From the NCBI GenBank assembly GCA_016190505.1, contig JACPQM010000024.1, forward strand, positions 1-64,000: DNA of 64,000 nt, read 5' to 3'. Numbering within the stretch: position 1 is the stretch's first letter; every line of letters begins with the position of its first letter. Both the position numbers and the translations under genes were made by a program. The DNA is from Chloroflexota bacterium. Its GTDB lineage: Bacteria > Chloroflexota > Dehalococcoidia > JACPQK01. This document shows, one piece after another, positions 48,864 to 58,155 of this stretch. The notes under the pieces were generated by a model that was not told the origin of the DNA, did not search any database, and saw only the letters and a list, made by a program, of their open reading frames with translations.

Positions 48864-49138
48864 GCCTGCGCCGACTTCAAGGCATTGAGCTGCTTCATGA
48901 GCCTGGACTTGCGGCGGGCGGCGCCGTGGCAATGGACCACGCCCTTGCGGGCCCCTTTGTCCAACGCCCGCACCGCGGCGAGCACCGCCTGCTCTGCGGC
49001 CGCCGGGTCCTGCCCTCGAAGGGCGGCCCGGGCCTGGTCCAGGACGGTCTTGGTAGCGGTCTTGGCGGCCCGGTTGCGAACGCGGCGCTTCTCCGAACGA
49101 AGGCCGGCCCTTTCCACGCTGGTGATTTTCTTGGCCAA
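48860..49138 (-). CDS. rpsT: 30S ribosomal protein S20
   Basis: A 92-residue basic helical protein of the small subunit body: AKKITSVERAGLRSEKRRVRNRAAKTATKT at the N-terminus and HCHGAARRKSRLMKQLN at the C-terminus match S20. The start is a TTG at 49138 with AGGAGG six bases upstream; the open frame before it is not S20-like. TTG is a known weak start for rpsT in some bacteria, where autoregulation is exerted on translation. It follows rel with a 16-base gap. Confidence 0.93.
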   Translation of the reverse strand: MAKKITSVERAGLRSEKRRVRNRAAKTATKTVLDQARAALRGQDPAAAEQAVLAAVRALDKGARKGVVHCHGAARRKSRLMKQLNALKSAQA

Positions 49139-49154
49139 GTCTTGCCTCCTGATA

Positions 49155-51383
49155 CTACGTAGCCTGCTGGCTGGCGACGTGAGAGTGGGCCTGCCCGTTT
49201 CGGGCCACATGGATCACGCCCTTCACGCCTTCCAGCTTGGAGAGCAGGCGGCTCAATTGCTCTATGCCAGAGATGTCCACAGTGATGGTGGTAGCGTAAA
49301 CCCCGTCCCGCGGCTCGCCAGAGTTAAGGCTGGCGATGTTGATCTTCTCCGCCGAGATAACCGACGTGATGTCCCGCAACAGGCCGACCCGGTCCCAGGC
49401 CATTATCTCGATGTCCACGGGGTACAGCCGGGCGGTGTGCCCCCAGGCCACCGGGATGATGCGCTGCGGCTCGTCCTCGTGCATGATATTGTGGCAGTTT
49501 CGGCGGTGCACGCTGACGCCCCGGCTGCGCGTGATGAAGCCTACAATGTCGTCCCCGGGCACCGGATGGCAGCATTGGGCCACACGCATCAGCGGGTCCG
49601 AGACGCCCAGGATTTGCACTCCCGAGGCGGGACCGGCCGCTCCCGAGCTGGGAGCAACTCGGGGCCGCTCTTCCTGGGCGGCCAGCTTGGCCACCACCTG
49701 TTGGAGTGTGGTTTCTCCGTACCCTAGGTTCGCCAGGAGGTCATCCAAAGGCATCCCCACCAGGGCGGCCACTTGCTCCAACTCTACGACGATCCCCAGA
49801 CGCTTGAGCTCCTTGACCAGCAGCTCCCTCCCGCGCTGGATGCTCTCGCCCCTCTCTTGCCGGCGGAACCAACCCCGAATGCGCTGGCGGGCCGTCGAAG
49901 TGGCCACGTAGCCCAGGTCGGGGTTGAGCCAGTCACGGCTGGGGCCGCGCTCGACCTTGGTGGCCATGATCTCCACCGTCTCGCCGTTCTGGAGGCGGTA
50001 GTTCAGGGGGACCAGCCGGCCGTTGACCTTGGCCCCGGCGCACCGGTAGCCCAACTCCGTGTGCACCCGGAAGGCGAAGTCAATGGGCGTCGAGCCCGCA
50101 GGCATCTCTTTGATGTCCCCTTTGGGAGTGTACACAAACACCTGGTCGCGGAAGACGTCGGTCTTCACCGATTCCAGGAACTCAGGACCGCTCAGGCTGC
50201 GCTGCCAGTCAATGATCTGGCGTAGCCAGTTCATCTTCTGGTCAAAGCGCAAGTCGGGCTTGGAGCCTTCCTTGTAGCGCCAGTGGGCGGCTACGCCGAA
50301 CTCAGACAGGTGATGCATGGCCCGGGTGCGGATCTGAATCTCCAGAGGCGTGGCATCCAACGCCATCACCGTGGTGTGCAGCGACTGGTAGCCATTGTCC
50401 TTGGAGTTGGCGATGTAGTCGTTGAACTGGCCGGGCAGGGGATGCCACAGGCTATGCACGATGCCCAAGGCCGTATAGCACTCGGCCACGCTGTCCACCA
50501 GCACGCGTACCGCCAGCAGGTCGTATATCTGGCCGAAGTCCTTGCCCTGCTCAGCGTACTTCTGGATCTTCTGACTGACGCTGTAAAGGTGCTTGGGCCG
50601 GCTGGTGATCTCCACCTTCAGCCCTGCCCTCCGGAACTCGTCACCCAGCGCGGCCACGGCCCGCGCCAGGTAGGCCTCCCGCGCCTCGCGTCCGGCCACC
50701 ACCAGCCGGCTGACCTCCCGGTACTTGCCCGGCTCCAGCACGCGAAATGCCAGGTCCTCCAGTTGCCACTTGAACTCCCAGATGCCTAGCCGGTGGGCTA
50801 GAGGGGCGTAGATCTCCAGGGTCTCCAGAGCAAACTGGCGGCGCCGGCCAAGGGGCAGGGCCATTACCGTGCGCATGTTGTGCAGACGGTCGGCCAACTT
50901 GATGAGCACCACGCGGATGTCCTCGGCCATGGCCACCAGCATCTTGCGTAGTGCCTCGGCCTGGGCCTCTATAGGTGTCCTCCTGGGAGGAGGGGGTGTA
51001 GCCTCAGGCGAGTCGAGGGAACCATAGGGCGTGGGTGTGGCCCGCGTCAGTTTGGTCACGCCATCCACCAGGCTGGCTATCTTGGGGCCGAAGCGCTCCG
51101 ACAACTCAGAGAGGGTCACCCCGGCGTCCTCGATGGCATCATGCAGCAAGGCTGCGGCCAGGGTATCGGCGTCCAGCCTCAGCTCGGCCAGGATAAGCGA
51201 GGCCTGAAGCGGGTGCACCACGAAGGGTTCGCCGGACAACCGACTCTGTCCCCGGTGCACCTGCTCGGCGAACTGGTAGGCCCCACCCACCAAGGCGAGC
51301 TTGTCCCGGGGCAGATAGGCTATTGCCTTCTCCAACTCTTCGGGAACGCCAGCGACCTCGGTAACCCTAGCCTGCATCGCCAT
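49155..51383 (-). CDS. rel: bifunctional (p)ppGpp synthetase/hydrolase (RelA/SpoT family)
   Basis: A 742-residue Rel protein controlling the stringent response. The HD hydrolase domain (HPLQASLILAEL; LLHDAIEDAG; RLHNMRT) is intact with an unusual Pro-rich insert (ATPPPPRRTP, about 135). The synthetase domain shows DLLAVRVLVDS and NGYQSLHTTV, then TGS (FVYTPKGDIKEMPAGSTPIDFAF) and a C-terminal ACT domain. Its ATG at 51383 lies only about one base after the start predicted from TTGCCC-18-TATACT (51420-51391), so the message may be leaderless. Confidence 0.95.
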   Translation of the reverse strand: MAMQARVTEVAGVPEELEKAIAYLPRDKLALVGGAYQFAEQVHRGQSRLSGEPFVVHPLQASLILAELRLDADTLAAALLHDAIEDAGVTLSELSERFGPKIASLVDGVTKLTRATPTPYGSLDSPEATPPPPRRTPIEAQAEALRKMLVAMAEDIRVVLIKLADRLHNMRTVMALPLGRRRQFALETLEIYAPLAHRLGIWEFKWQLEDLAFRVLEPGKYREVSRLVVAGREAREAYLARAVAALGDEFRRAGLKVEITSRPKHLYSVSQKIQKYAEQGKDFGQIYDLLAVRVLVDSVAECYTALGIVHSLWHPLPGQFNDYIANSKDNGYQSLHTTVMALDATPLEIQIRTRAMHHLSEFGVAAHWRYKEGSKPDLRFDQKMNWLRQIIDWQRSLSGPEFLESVKTDVFRDQVFVYTPKGDIKEMPAGSTPIDFAFRVHTELGYRCAGAKVNGRLVPLNYRLQNGETVEIMATKVERGPSRDWLNPDLGYVATSTARQRIRGWFRRQERGESIQRGRELLVKELKRLGIVVELEQVAALVGMPLDDLLANLGYGETTLQQVVAKLAAQEERPRVAPSSGAAGPASGVQILGVSDPLMRVAQCCHPVPGDDIVGFITRSRGVSVHRRNCHNIMHEDEPQRIIPVAWGHTARLYPVDIEIMAWDRVGLLRDITSVISAEKINIASLNSGEPRDGVYATTITVDISGIEQLSRLLSKLEGVKGVIHVARNGQAHSHVASQQAT

Positions 51384-51390
51384 CCATAGG

Positions 51391-51420
51391 AGTATACAAT
51401 CGGCTACGATGCGGGGGCAA
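51391..51420 (-). promoter_or_regulatory. rel promoter (TTGCCC-18-TATACT), possibly giving a leaderless mRNA
   Basis: TTGCCC (51420-51415), an 18-base spacer and TATACT (51396-51391) on the minus strand put the transcription start at about 51384, next to the ATG at 51383. No ribosome-binding site is seen before that ATG. Confidence 0.45.
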
Positions 51421-51530
51421 GCCTGAGCATTCTCCAAGCTTGCCCTGACCGCTGGGCGTCTGCTACAATCGTATCTAGTCTCAATCCTTGCCGAAGGTAA
51501 CCTTTCGTCGCCGGCGAGGAGACCCAGGGA

Positions 51531-51558
51531 TTGACACTCCCACGATTGGGGCTATCAT
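51531..51558 (+). promoter_or_regulatory. promoter of the molybdenum hydroxylase operon (TTGACA-16-TATCAT)
   Basis: TTGACA (51531-51536), a 16-base spacer and TATCAT (51553-51558). The expected start near 51565 leaves a leader of about 60 bases before the ATG at 51627. I see no further equally good promoter up to the end of the window, consistent with one long transcription unit. Confidence 0.6.
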
Positions 51559-51626
51559 GTATAAACGTCGGCGGAACGGCTTTGATTCCTTGTTCGAGGG
51601 AAACGCTTGAGGAGGCCGTCAGCATA

Positions 51627-53024
51627 ATGGCACCAAAGCCGAGGACCATCGCAGAGCTGCGACAGCAGCGCTACCAGGTAACCACGGTCAAAGAAGAGCT
51701 CCGGCGAAACTTGATTCGGGGGATACGGGACAAGGCCCCCGTTTTCCCCGGTATCATTGGCTATGAGGAAACGGTTATTCCCAAGCTGGAGAACGCCATA
51801 CTTTCGGGCCAGGATATCATCTTTCTGGGTGAGCGTGGACAGGCCAAGAGCCGGCTGCTGCGCAGCCTAGTCAACCTCCTGGACGAGGAAACCCCCGCTA
51901 TTGCTGGCTGCGAGATCAACGACAGCCCCTATGCCCCCGTGTGCAAGGCGTGTCGAGCCAAGGTTGCCGAGCGTGGCGACGCCACGGAGATCGCCTGGCT
52001 TCCCAAGGAGCGACGCTACGGCGAGAAGCTAGCCACGCCCGACATCACCATGGCCGATGTCATCGGCGAGGTGGACCCAATCAAGGTGGCCGAGGGCCGG
52101 TATCTGGCGGATGAGTTGACCATCCACTACGGGCTTATCCCCCGCACCAACCGGGGGATCTTTTGCATCAACGAGCTCCCCGACCTCTCTGAGCGTATTC
52201 AGGTGGGGCTGTTCAACATCATGGAGGAGCGCGACCTCCAGATCCGTGGCTATGCGGTGCGCCTCCCGCTGGACATATACATCGTGGCCAGCGCCAATCC
52301 AGAGGACTACACCAACCGCGGACGCATCATCACCCCGCTAAAGGACCGCTACGGCGCCGAGATCCGGACGCACTACCCGCGTACGCTGGACGATGAGATC
52401 ACCATCGTGGAGATGGAATGTGCCCGCTTCGACTTCGGGGAGCATTCTGTGTCTGTACCACACTACATGAAGGAGATCGTGGCGGAGTTCACGGCTCTGG
52501 CCCGCGGCAGCCCCGACGTCAACCAGCGCTCGGGGGTAAGCGTGCGTGTGTCCATCGCCAACTACGAGACCATCATGGCCAACGCCCTGCGGCGCGCCAT
52601 TCGCCTGGGGGAGAAGGAGGCCTCCCCGCGCGTTAGCGACCTCCCCTATATGGTGGCTTCCACCACGGGCAAGATCGAACTGGAGACGGCTGAGGAGGGC
52701 AAGGAAGAGAAGCTCATCGAGGGATTCACTCGGCGGGCGGTGACCAACGTCTTTGGCCGCCACTTCAAGGTTGAGACGCTGGAGCCACTAGTCTCTCAGT
52801 TCGAGGAAGGGCTCACCATGGAGACCTCCGAGGACATGCCCGCCCGGGACTACGTGGAGCTGGTTGGCTTCATCCCGCCCTTGCGGGAGGCAGTAAGGGC
52901 CATCAACGGCCAGGAGGACGCGGCCGCCGTGGCTTCCGCGGTGGAGTTTATCCTGGAAGGTCTGCACCTTAACCGGCGCCTGAACAAGGACAAGGTTGCC
53001 GGCAAGGTCCGCTACCGGGGCTAG
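51627..53024 (+). CDS. MoxR/magnesium chelatase-like AAA+ ATPase
   Basis: A 465-residue AAA+ protein: Walker A FLGERGQAKSRLL (about 72-84), a Cys-rich insert SPYAPVCKACRAK (about 112-124), Walker B-type GIFCINELPDLSERIQ, sensor 1 VASANPEDYTNRGRI and sensor 2 region near TLDDEITI. This is the MoxR/ChlI layout. It is followed 5 bases later by a VWA-domain gene, the normal partner. Family knowledge: such pairs, for example CoxD/CoxE in CO dehydrogenase maturation, act as chaperones inserting metals or cofactors. Its position at the head of the molybdenum hydroxylase set supports that role. The ATG at 51627 follows GGAGG. Confidence 0.9.
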   Translation: MAPKPRTIAELRQQRYQVTTVKEELRRNLIRGIRDKAPVFPGIIGYEETVIPKLENAILSGQDIIFLGERGQAKSRLLRSLVNLLDEETPAIAGCEINDSPYAPVCKACRAKVAERGDATEIAWLPKERRYGEKLATPDITMADVIGEVDPIKVAEGRYLADELTIHYGLIPRTNRGIFCINELPDLSERIQVGLFNIMEERDLQIRGYAVRLPLDIYIVASANPEDYTNRGRIITPLKDRYGAEIRTHYPRTLDDEITIVEMECARFDFGEHSVSVPHYMKEIVAEFTALARGSPDVNQRSGVSVRVSIANYETIMANALRRAIRLGEKEASPRVSDLPYMVASTTGKIELETAEEGKEEKLIEGFTRRAVTNVFGRHFKVETLEPLVSQFEEGLTMETSEDMPARDYVELVGFIPPLREAVRAINGQEDAAAVASAVEFILEGLHLNRRLNKDKVAGKVRYRG

Positions 53025-53029
53025 CCGGC

Positions 53030-55075
53030 GTGCGATACCGCTACTCCCAGTGGGACGGCAGCCAGTCCCGATGGTCGGGATTCCAATTGGATGCGGAGGA
53101 CCTGATGGCGGAGCTGTCTCACCATCTGCTCAACCAGGGTGATCTGGCGCGGGCTTTGCGCCTCATGATGCAGCGGGGCATCAAGAGTCCCATGGGCGAG
53201 CACATACCGGGCATACAGGAGTTGCTCCAGAAGCTACGCGCCCGCCGTCAGGAGATGTTAGACCGCTACGACCTGTCCTCGGCCGTGGAGAGCATACACC
53301 AGCGACTCCAGGAAATCGTGGACCTGGAGCGCCAGGGGATCCAGCGGCGCCTGAATGCTGCCCGCGGCCGTTTCCAGGAGGCCGCGGCAACGGCCCCGGG
53401 CGACGGCCTTTCCCCGGAGACCGAGGAGCACTTGCTTCAGGTGCTGGAGAGGATGGCTGCCCGGAACCTGGATACCCTAGACAACCTGCCCCGGGACCTG
53501 GGGAAGGCGCTACGCCAGCTCTCCCAGTACGAATTCATGGAGCCGGAGGCCAAGCGGCAATTCGACGAGCTCATCGAGTCGCTGCGGCAACGGGCGATCG
53601 AGTCCTACGGGCGCGGGTTGTCACAGCAGTTCCGCGGCCTTAGTCCAGAGCAGACAAGCAGCCTGAAGGAGTTCCTGGGCGAGCTCAACCGCTTGCTCCA
53701 AGAGCGCATTGAGGGTGGCGCCCCTGACTACGCCGCCTTCCGCCGGCGCTTTCCCCAGGCCGGGTTGCCCCCCTCGCTGGATGACCTGATCGAGGATCTG
53801 CAGCGCCGCATCGCCCAGACTGAGTCCTTGCTGGACAGCCTCCCCCGGGAGTTGCGTGAAGAGCTGGAGTCAGCCATGCGGGAGATGATGCGCGACCCCG
53901 AGCTTCAGGAGAGGTTCCAGTCCCTGACCCGGAATCTCGACGCCCTGGCCCCCCTGCGCCAATGGCGGGCCGAATACCCCTTCCAGGGCCAGGACGACGT
54001 GTCCTGGGAAGGGGCCATGCAGCTCCTGGACCGGCTTCAGCATATGGACGACCTGGAGAAGGCCCTTCGCCGTGTCCAGATGGGTGCCAGCCCGGACGAA
54101 GTGGACAAGGACATGGTGAAGCAGTTCCTGGGCGAGGATGCTTGCCAGGGCATCGAGGAGCTGCGGAATCTGGCCGAGCGCCTGGAGAAGGCCGGCTACA
54201 TCCGAAAGCGTGGCGGCCGCTACGAGCTCACCCCCAAGGCCATGCGCAAGATCGGTCAACGGGCGCTCCTGGAGGTGTTTGCCTGCCTGAAGCGGGGCCG
54301 CCTGGGCCGCCATCCTCAGCACGTCCAGGGCAGGCTGGGCGAGCTCACGTTGGACAACCGTCCCTACGAGTTCGGCGACCCCTTCCACCTGGACCTGGGG
54401 GGCAGCCTGATGAACGCCGTGCGGCGGGGGGGACCAGGTGTCCCGGTGCGCCTTCAGCCGGAGGACTTGGAGGTCCAAAGGCAGGCAACCCTCACCCATA
54501 CCGCCACCGTGCTCATGATAGACCTCAGTCTGTCTATGGCCATGAGAGGTAATTTCCTGGCCGCCAAGAAGGTGGCCCTGGCTCTGGACAGCCTCATCCG
54601 CGGGCAGTTCCCCCGAGACACTCTGAACATTGTCGGTTTTTCAACGTACGCCCGGGAGCTAAAGCCGGAGCGCCTGCCCTACTTGAACTGGGATGAGGCT
54701 GACCCCTATACCAACCTCCAGCATGGCCTGATGGTCGCCCGCCGGCTGCTGGCAGCCCAGAAAGCCACCAACCGGCAGATAATCATCATCTCAGACGGCG
54801 AGCCTACGGCCCACATGGAAGGGGGCCACCTTTATTTGCAGTATCCGCCCAGCCCTCGTACTATCCAGGAGACGCTGGCCGAGGCCAAGCGGTGCACGCA
54901 GGAGGGCATCGTCATCAACACCTTCATGCTCGATCGCAGCTCCTACCTCATGGAGTTCGTTAACCAGTTGGCCAAGGTCAACCGTGGGCGGGTGTTCTAC
55001 ACCACGGCCGAGAACCTGGGCGAGTACTTGCTGGTGGACTACCTGGCCAGCAAGCGCAAGCGCATCACCGCTTAG
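53030..55075 (+). CDS. VWA-domain protein, partner of the MoxR ATPase
   Basis: A 681-residue protein. Residues 1-440 are largely helical and charged, with many Arg/Glu/Gln stretches, and no known domain is recognised there. The C-terminal von Willebrand A domain has an intact MIDAS: DLSLS (about 494-498), the Thr in DPYTNLQHG and Asp in ISDGEP. It has no signal peptide, so it acts in the cytoplasm. GTG start 5 bases after the ATPase gene. A near-perfect palindrome of the GTCCCGA type (53064-53082) encodes part of the N-terminus (QSRWSGF). Confidence 0.88.
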   Translation: MRYRYSQWDGSQSRWSGFQLDAEDLMAELSHHLLNQGDLARALRLMMQRGIKSPMGEHIPGIQELLQKLRARRQEMLDRYDLSSAVESIHQRLQEIVDLERQGIQRRLNAARGRFQEAAATAPGDGLSPETEEHLLQVLERMAARNLDTLDNLPRDLGKALRQLSQYEFMEPEAKRQFDELIESLRQRAIESYGRGLSQQFRGLSPEQTSSLKEFLGELNRLLQERIEGGAPDYAAFRRRFPQAGLPPSLDDLIEDLQRRIAQTESLLDSLPRELREELESAMREMMRDPELQERFQSLTRNLDALAPLRQWRAEYPFQGQDDVSWEGAMQLLDRLQHMDDLEKALRRVQMGASPDEVDKDMVKQFLGEDACQGIEELRNLAERLEKAGYIRKRGGRYELTPKAMRKIGQRALLEVFACLKRGRLGRHPQHVQGRLGELTLDNRPYEFGDPFHLDLGGSLMNAVRRGGPGVPVRLQPEDLEVQRQATLTHTATVLMIDLSLSMAMRGNFLAAKKVALALDSLIRGQFPRDTLNIVGFSTYARELKPERLPYLNWDEADPYTNLQHGLMVARRLLAAQKATNRQIIIISDGEPTAHMEGGHLYLQYPPSPRTIQETLAEAKRCTQEGIVINTFMLDRSSYLMEFVNQLAKVNRGRVFYTTAENLGEYLLVDYLASKRKRITA

Positions 55076-55082
55076 GGGCCCC

Positions 55083-55886
55083 GTGGAGCTTTACAGAGCA
55101 CTGAGTGTGCTGTTGCCGGGCGAGGTCGTGGCCCTGGTCGGCGGGGGGGGCAAGACCTCCGCCATGTACCGGCTGGCCCGGGAGCTTGCCGCCGCCGGCT
55201 ACCGGGGTGTGGTGACCACCACCACCAAGGTCTGGGCGCCTACGCCCGACCAGGTGCCAGAGCTGGTGGTGGCCGAACGCTGGCCCCTGGCCCTTACGGG
55301 CCTGGGGCCAGCCTTGGCCCGCAGCCCTTTGGTGGCCCTGGGAGCTTCCCGCGGACCTGAGGGCAAGCTCTACGGCGTTGACCCGGACTGGGTAGGCGCC
55401 CTGAGGACCGCATTGGGCGTGGACTTCGTGCTCGTGGAGGCGGACGGGGCCGCGGGCCGCCCCTTGAAAGGCCCGGCCAGCCACGAGCCCGTGATTCCAG
55501 CTTCCACCACACTACTGGTGCCGGTGGCCGGGGCCTCGGCCCTGGGCCGACCTCTGGGCAGCGACATCGCCCACCGGCCCGAGATTGTAGCCCGGCTCAC
55601 TGGCCTCGGCCTGGGCGAGGCGGTCACCCCCGAGGCGGTGGCCCGGCTCTTGCTCCACCCCGAGGGTAACGTCAAGGGGGCGCCTGCCTCTGCCCGCGTC
55701 GTTCCCCTGATAAACCAGGTGGACAGCCCGGAAATAGGGACGCTGGCCCGCGACCTGGCTGCGCACTTGCTCAAACAGGGGCTGGGGCGGGCGGTGCTCG
55801 CCCGGCTCGCCGCGGAGCCTCCGGAAATCGAAGTTGTAGCCGCGTTTGTCAGTAGCCTGGGAGGAATGCCATGGTATCGGCAATAG
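55083..55886 (+). CDS. yqeC: YqeC-like protein of the selenium-dependent molybdenum hydroxylase system
   Basis: A 267-residue P-loop protein: VVALVGGGGKTSAMYRLARELA (about 15-36) as nucleotide site, TTTTKVWAP, and VDFVLVEADGAAGRPLKGPASHEPVIP, all hallmarks of YqeC. Family knowledge: YqeC genes occur with yqeB and molybdenum hydroxylases in genomes using selenium as labile cofactor at the Mo site; the biochemical role is not settled. GTG start 8 bases after the VWA gene, and its end overlaps the next gene by 16 bases. Confidence 0.88.
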   Translation: MELYRALSVLLPGEVVALVGGGGKTSAMYRLARELAAAGYRGVVTTTTKVWAPTPDQVPELVVAERWPLALTGLGPALARSPLVALGASRGPEGKLYGVDPDWVGALRTALGVDFVLVEADGAAGRPLKGPASHEPVIPASTTLLVPVAGASALGRPLGSDIAHRPEIVARLTGLGLGEAVTPEAVARLLLHPEGNVKGAPASARVVPLINQVDSPEIGTLARDLAAHLLKQGLGRAVLARLAAEPPEIEVVAAFVSSLGGMPWYRQ

Positions 55887-56482
55887 TGTTGGCCGCGGGC
55901 GAGTCCCGGCGCATGCGCCGCCTCAAGCTGCTACTCCCCCTGGAAGGCAAAAGCATGCTGGGCCGGGTGGTGGATGCGGCTTTGGGCTCCCAGGCTGGCC
56001 AGGTCATCGTGGTGCTGGGCAAGGGGCAGCGCTGGCTACGCCGCCAGGCCGCCAGGTCCCCCCGGGTGCAGACCATCTTCAACCCTGACTGGCGAGAGGG
56101 CATGGCAACCTCCCTCCACGCCGGCCTTCGTTCCGTCAGCCCGCAGGCCCACGCCGTCATCTTCCTCCTGGCTGACCAGCCTCTGGTGGACTCAGCGCTC
56201 ATTGACAGCATCATTGCCAAATATGAGAAGTCGCACAAGCGCATTGTGCTGCCCATGTACAACGGGCGGCGGGGCAACCCCGTCCTCTTCGACCTGTCCC
56301 TGCGCTCGGAGCTGCTGTGCACCTCGGCAGACGAGGGGGGTCGCTCGGTAATCGAGGCCCATCCCCGTGAAATCAGCACTGTGCACGTAGCCGACCGCCT
56401 CAAGGGTGTTGATGTGGACACCTGGCAGGAGTACCTGAGCTTGCAAGCAAGGCTCACGGGGGCCCAGAATGCCGCGTCCTGA
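55871..56482 (+). CDS. MocA-like molybdenum cofactor nucleotidyltransferase
   Basis: A 203-residue NTP transferase: N-terminal AIVLAAGESRRMRRLKLLLPLEGKSMLGR is the nucleotide-binding signature, VIFLLADQPLVD holds the metal-binding Asp, and RRGNPVLFD the substrate site. MocA makes the cytosine dinucleotide form of molybdopterin required by xanthine dehydrogenase-family enzymes. It overlaps both neighbours, fitting an operon devoted to maturing the hydroxylase. Confidence 0.9.
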   Translation: MVSAIVLAAGESRRMRRLKLLLPLEGKSMLGRVVDAALGSQAGQVIVVLGKGQRWLRRQAARSPRVQTIFNPDWREGMATSLHAGLRSVSPQAHAVIFLLADQPLVDSALIDSIIAKYEKSHKRIVLPMYNGRRGNPVLFDLSLRSELLCTSADEGGRSVIEAHPREISTVHVADRLKGVDVDTWQEYLSLQARLTGAQNAAS

Positions 56483-57266
56483 AAAGATAACCGGAGAGTT
56501 CCTGGAGGCGGTGGAGCGGGGTGAAGAGGTCGCCCTGGCCACCGTGGTGTCCAGCCCGGGACCACCCTTGCCCGCCGTTGGGGAGCGGGTCGTGGTGTGG
56601 TCTCACGGGCGTCGCCTGGCCAGCGCTGGCCTGGGCGGCTGGGAAGAGACGCTGGCTGAGGCAGGGCAACACGCCCTGGCCGAGCGCAGGTCGGGCACCG
56701 TCACCTATACCTCGGAGGCCAATGAGCCCCTCGTGGCTTTCCTGGAGGTGGTGGAGCCGGCCCCTACGGTGGTGGTGATAGGGGCGGGGCACGTGGGGCA
56801 GGCGGTGGCCCGGTTGGCCAAGATGTTCGACTTTCGCGTGGTGGTAGTGGACGACCGCCCCGACTTTGCCAGCCGGGAGCGTTTCCCTACCGCCGACCAG
56901 GTTATCGCCGGAGAGTTCCTCGCCGCGCTGCGTAGCCTACCCATAGGTCCCACCACTTACGTGGTGCTGGTTACCCGGGGCCACCGCCACGACGAAGTCT
57001 GCCTGCGCCAGGCGGCTGTTTCCCCCGCCGCCTACGTGGGCATGATTGGCAGCCGCCGGCGGGTGCGCATCGTGCTCCAGCACCTGGCCGAAGACGGCGT
57101 TCCCGCCGAGGCGCTGGCCCGCGTGCATAGCCCCATCGGCCTGGACATCGGCGCCGAGACCCCCGAGGAGATCGCCCTGAGCATCATGGCCGAGATCGTG
57201 AAGGAGAAGCGGGGTGGCACCGGCGAGTCTATGAAGCTTGCTTCGCCCAAGGGGGCCGAGGCATGA
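56469..57266 (+). CDS. xdhC: XdhC/CoxI-family cofactor-insertion protein
   Basis: A 265-residue protein with the short N-terminal XdhC domain (ALATVVSSPGPP, about 22-33) and a C-terminal Rossmann fold (VVVIGAGHVGQAVARLAKMF, about 100-119; YVVLVTRGHRHDEVCLRQ; YVGMIGSRRRVRIV). Family knowledge: XdhC binds molybdenum cofactor, helps sulfurate it and passes it to the hydroxylase. It overlaps the MocA gene by 14 bases. A shorter XdhC N-domain protein is encoded separately at 58152-58481. Confidence 0.9.
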   Translation: MPRPEKITGEFLEAVERGEEVALATVVSSPGPPLPAVGERVVVWSHGRRLASAGLGGWEETLAEAGQHALAERRSGTVTYTSEANEPLVAFLEVVEPAPTVVVIGAGHVGQAVARLAKMFDFRVVVVDDRPDFASRERFPTADQVIAGEFLAALRSLPIGPTTYVVLVTRGHRHDEVCLRQAAVSPAAYVGMIGSRRRVRIVLQHLAEDGVPAEALARVHSPIGLDIGAETPEEIALSIMAEIVKEKRGGTGESMKLASPKGAEA

Positions 57267-57280
57267 CGGGGGTATTTGGT

Positions 57281-57304
57281 CACCCACGGCTTCAGCCGTG
57301 GGTG
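57281..57304. repeat. hairpin resembling IS200/IS605 end structures
   Basis: CACCCACGGCT (57281-57291) pairs perfectly with AGCCGTGGGTG (57294-57304) around a 2-base loop, in the 79-base gap before yqeB. Hairpins of this sequence type are commonly seen at ends of IS200/IS605 elements, but no transposase is present. Confidence 0.7.
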
Positions 57305-57345
57305 CAGCGATTCTTCGTCGGCTCGCCTAAGAACGGGGGCCTATC

Positions 57346-58155
57346 ATGAACATACGCTTCCTCACCCTGGTCAAAGGCGGGGGCGACCTGGCCACCGGTG
57401 TGGCCCACCGCCTGTTCCGCTGTGGATTCCCCGTGGTGTGCACCGAGCTTGCCCAGCCCACCGTGGTCCGCCGCACCGTGGCCTTCGCCGAGGCTGTCTT
57501 CGCTGGCGAGGTGACCGTGGAGGGCGTCACCGCCCGGCGAGTAGCTTCCTACCGGGAGGTCAGGCCCACCCTGGCCGGAGGCGTGGTGCCGGTGCTGGTG
57601 GACCCCCAAGCCCGGGCCTTGCGCCAGCTACGGCCTCGCGTGATGGTGGACGCCATTATGGCCAAGCGCAACACGGGCACCACGCTGGCTGATGCCACTA
57701 TCGTAGTCGGTATGGGGCCCGGGTTCCAGGCTGGGGTGGACTGCCACGCCGTAGTAGAGACGCTGCGGGGCCACAACCTGGGCCGGGTCATCCTCAACGG
57801 CGCTGCGGCGCCCAACACGGGCACACCCGCCGTGCGTAGCGGCTTTGGCGAGGAGCGCGTGCTCCGGGCATCCGCGGCCGGCGTCATCCAGCCGGTGCGC
57901 CACATCGGGGACCGTGTGGAGAAGGGAGAGGTGGTGGCCCGCGTAGACGGGGCCGAGGTCAAGGCTGGTGTAGCCGGCCTGCTCCGGGGGATGATCAAGG
58001 ACGGGCTTGTCGTCCGCGCCGGATTGAAGGTGGGGGATGTGGACCCGGGTGCTGCTCCCGAGGCCTGCTACACTATCTCCGACCGCGCCCTGGCAGTTGC
58101 AGGAGGCGTGCTGGAGGCTATAATGTATCTCGTTCACCGTCAGGAGGCCACATGA
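57346..58155 (+). CDS. yqeB: YqeB-like protein (EF2563 family) of the selenium-dependent molybdenum hydroxylase system
   Basis: A 269-residue protein: LVKGGGDLATGVAHRLFRCGFPVVCTELAQPTVVRRTVAFAEAVF near the N-terminus, VDAIMAKRNTGTTL and VVGMGPGFQAGVDCHAVVETLRGH in the middle are family hallmarks. A biotinyl-like C-terminal part (GDRVEKGEVVARVDG) is visible. YqeB occurs with YqeC and marks molybdenum hydroxylases thought to carry labile selenium. It overlaps the next gene by 4 bases. Confidence 0.9.
   Translation: MNIRFLTLVKGGGDLATGVAHRLFRCGFPVVCTELAQPTVVRRTVAFAEAVFAGEVTVEGVTARRVASYREVRPTLAGGVVPVLVDPQARALRQLRPRVMVDAIMAKRNTGTTLADATIVVGMGPGFQAGVDCHAVVETLRGHNLGRVILNGAAAPNTGTPAVRSGFGEERVLRASAAGVIQPVRHIGDRVEKGEVVARVDGAEVKAGVAGLLRGMIKDGLVVRAGLKVGDVDPGAAPEACYTISDRALAVAGGVLEAIMYLVHRQEAT

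Noticed and set aside
51531-51626. Extended N-terminus of the MoxR-like ATPase starting at 51531
   Set aside because: The apparent TTG start is the -35 box of a promoter; GGAGG and homology support 51627.
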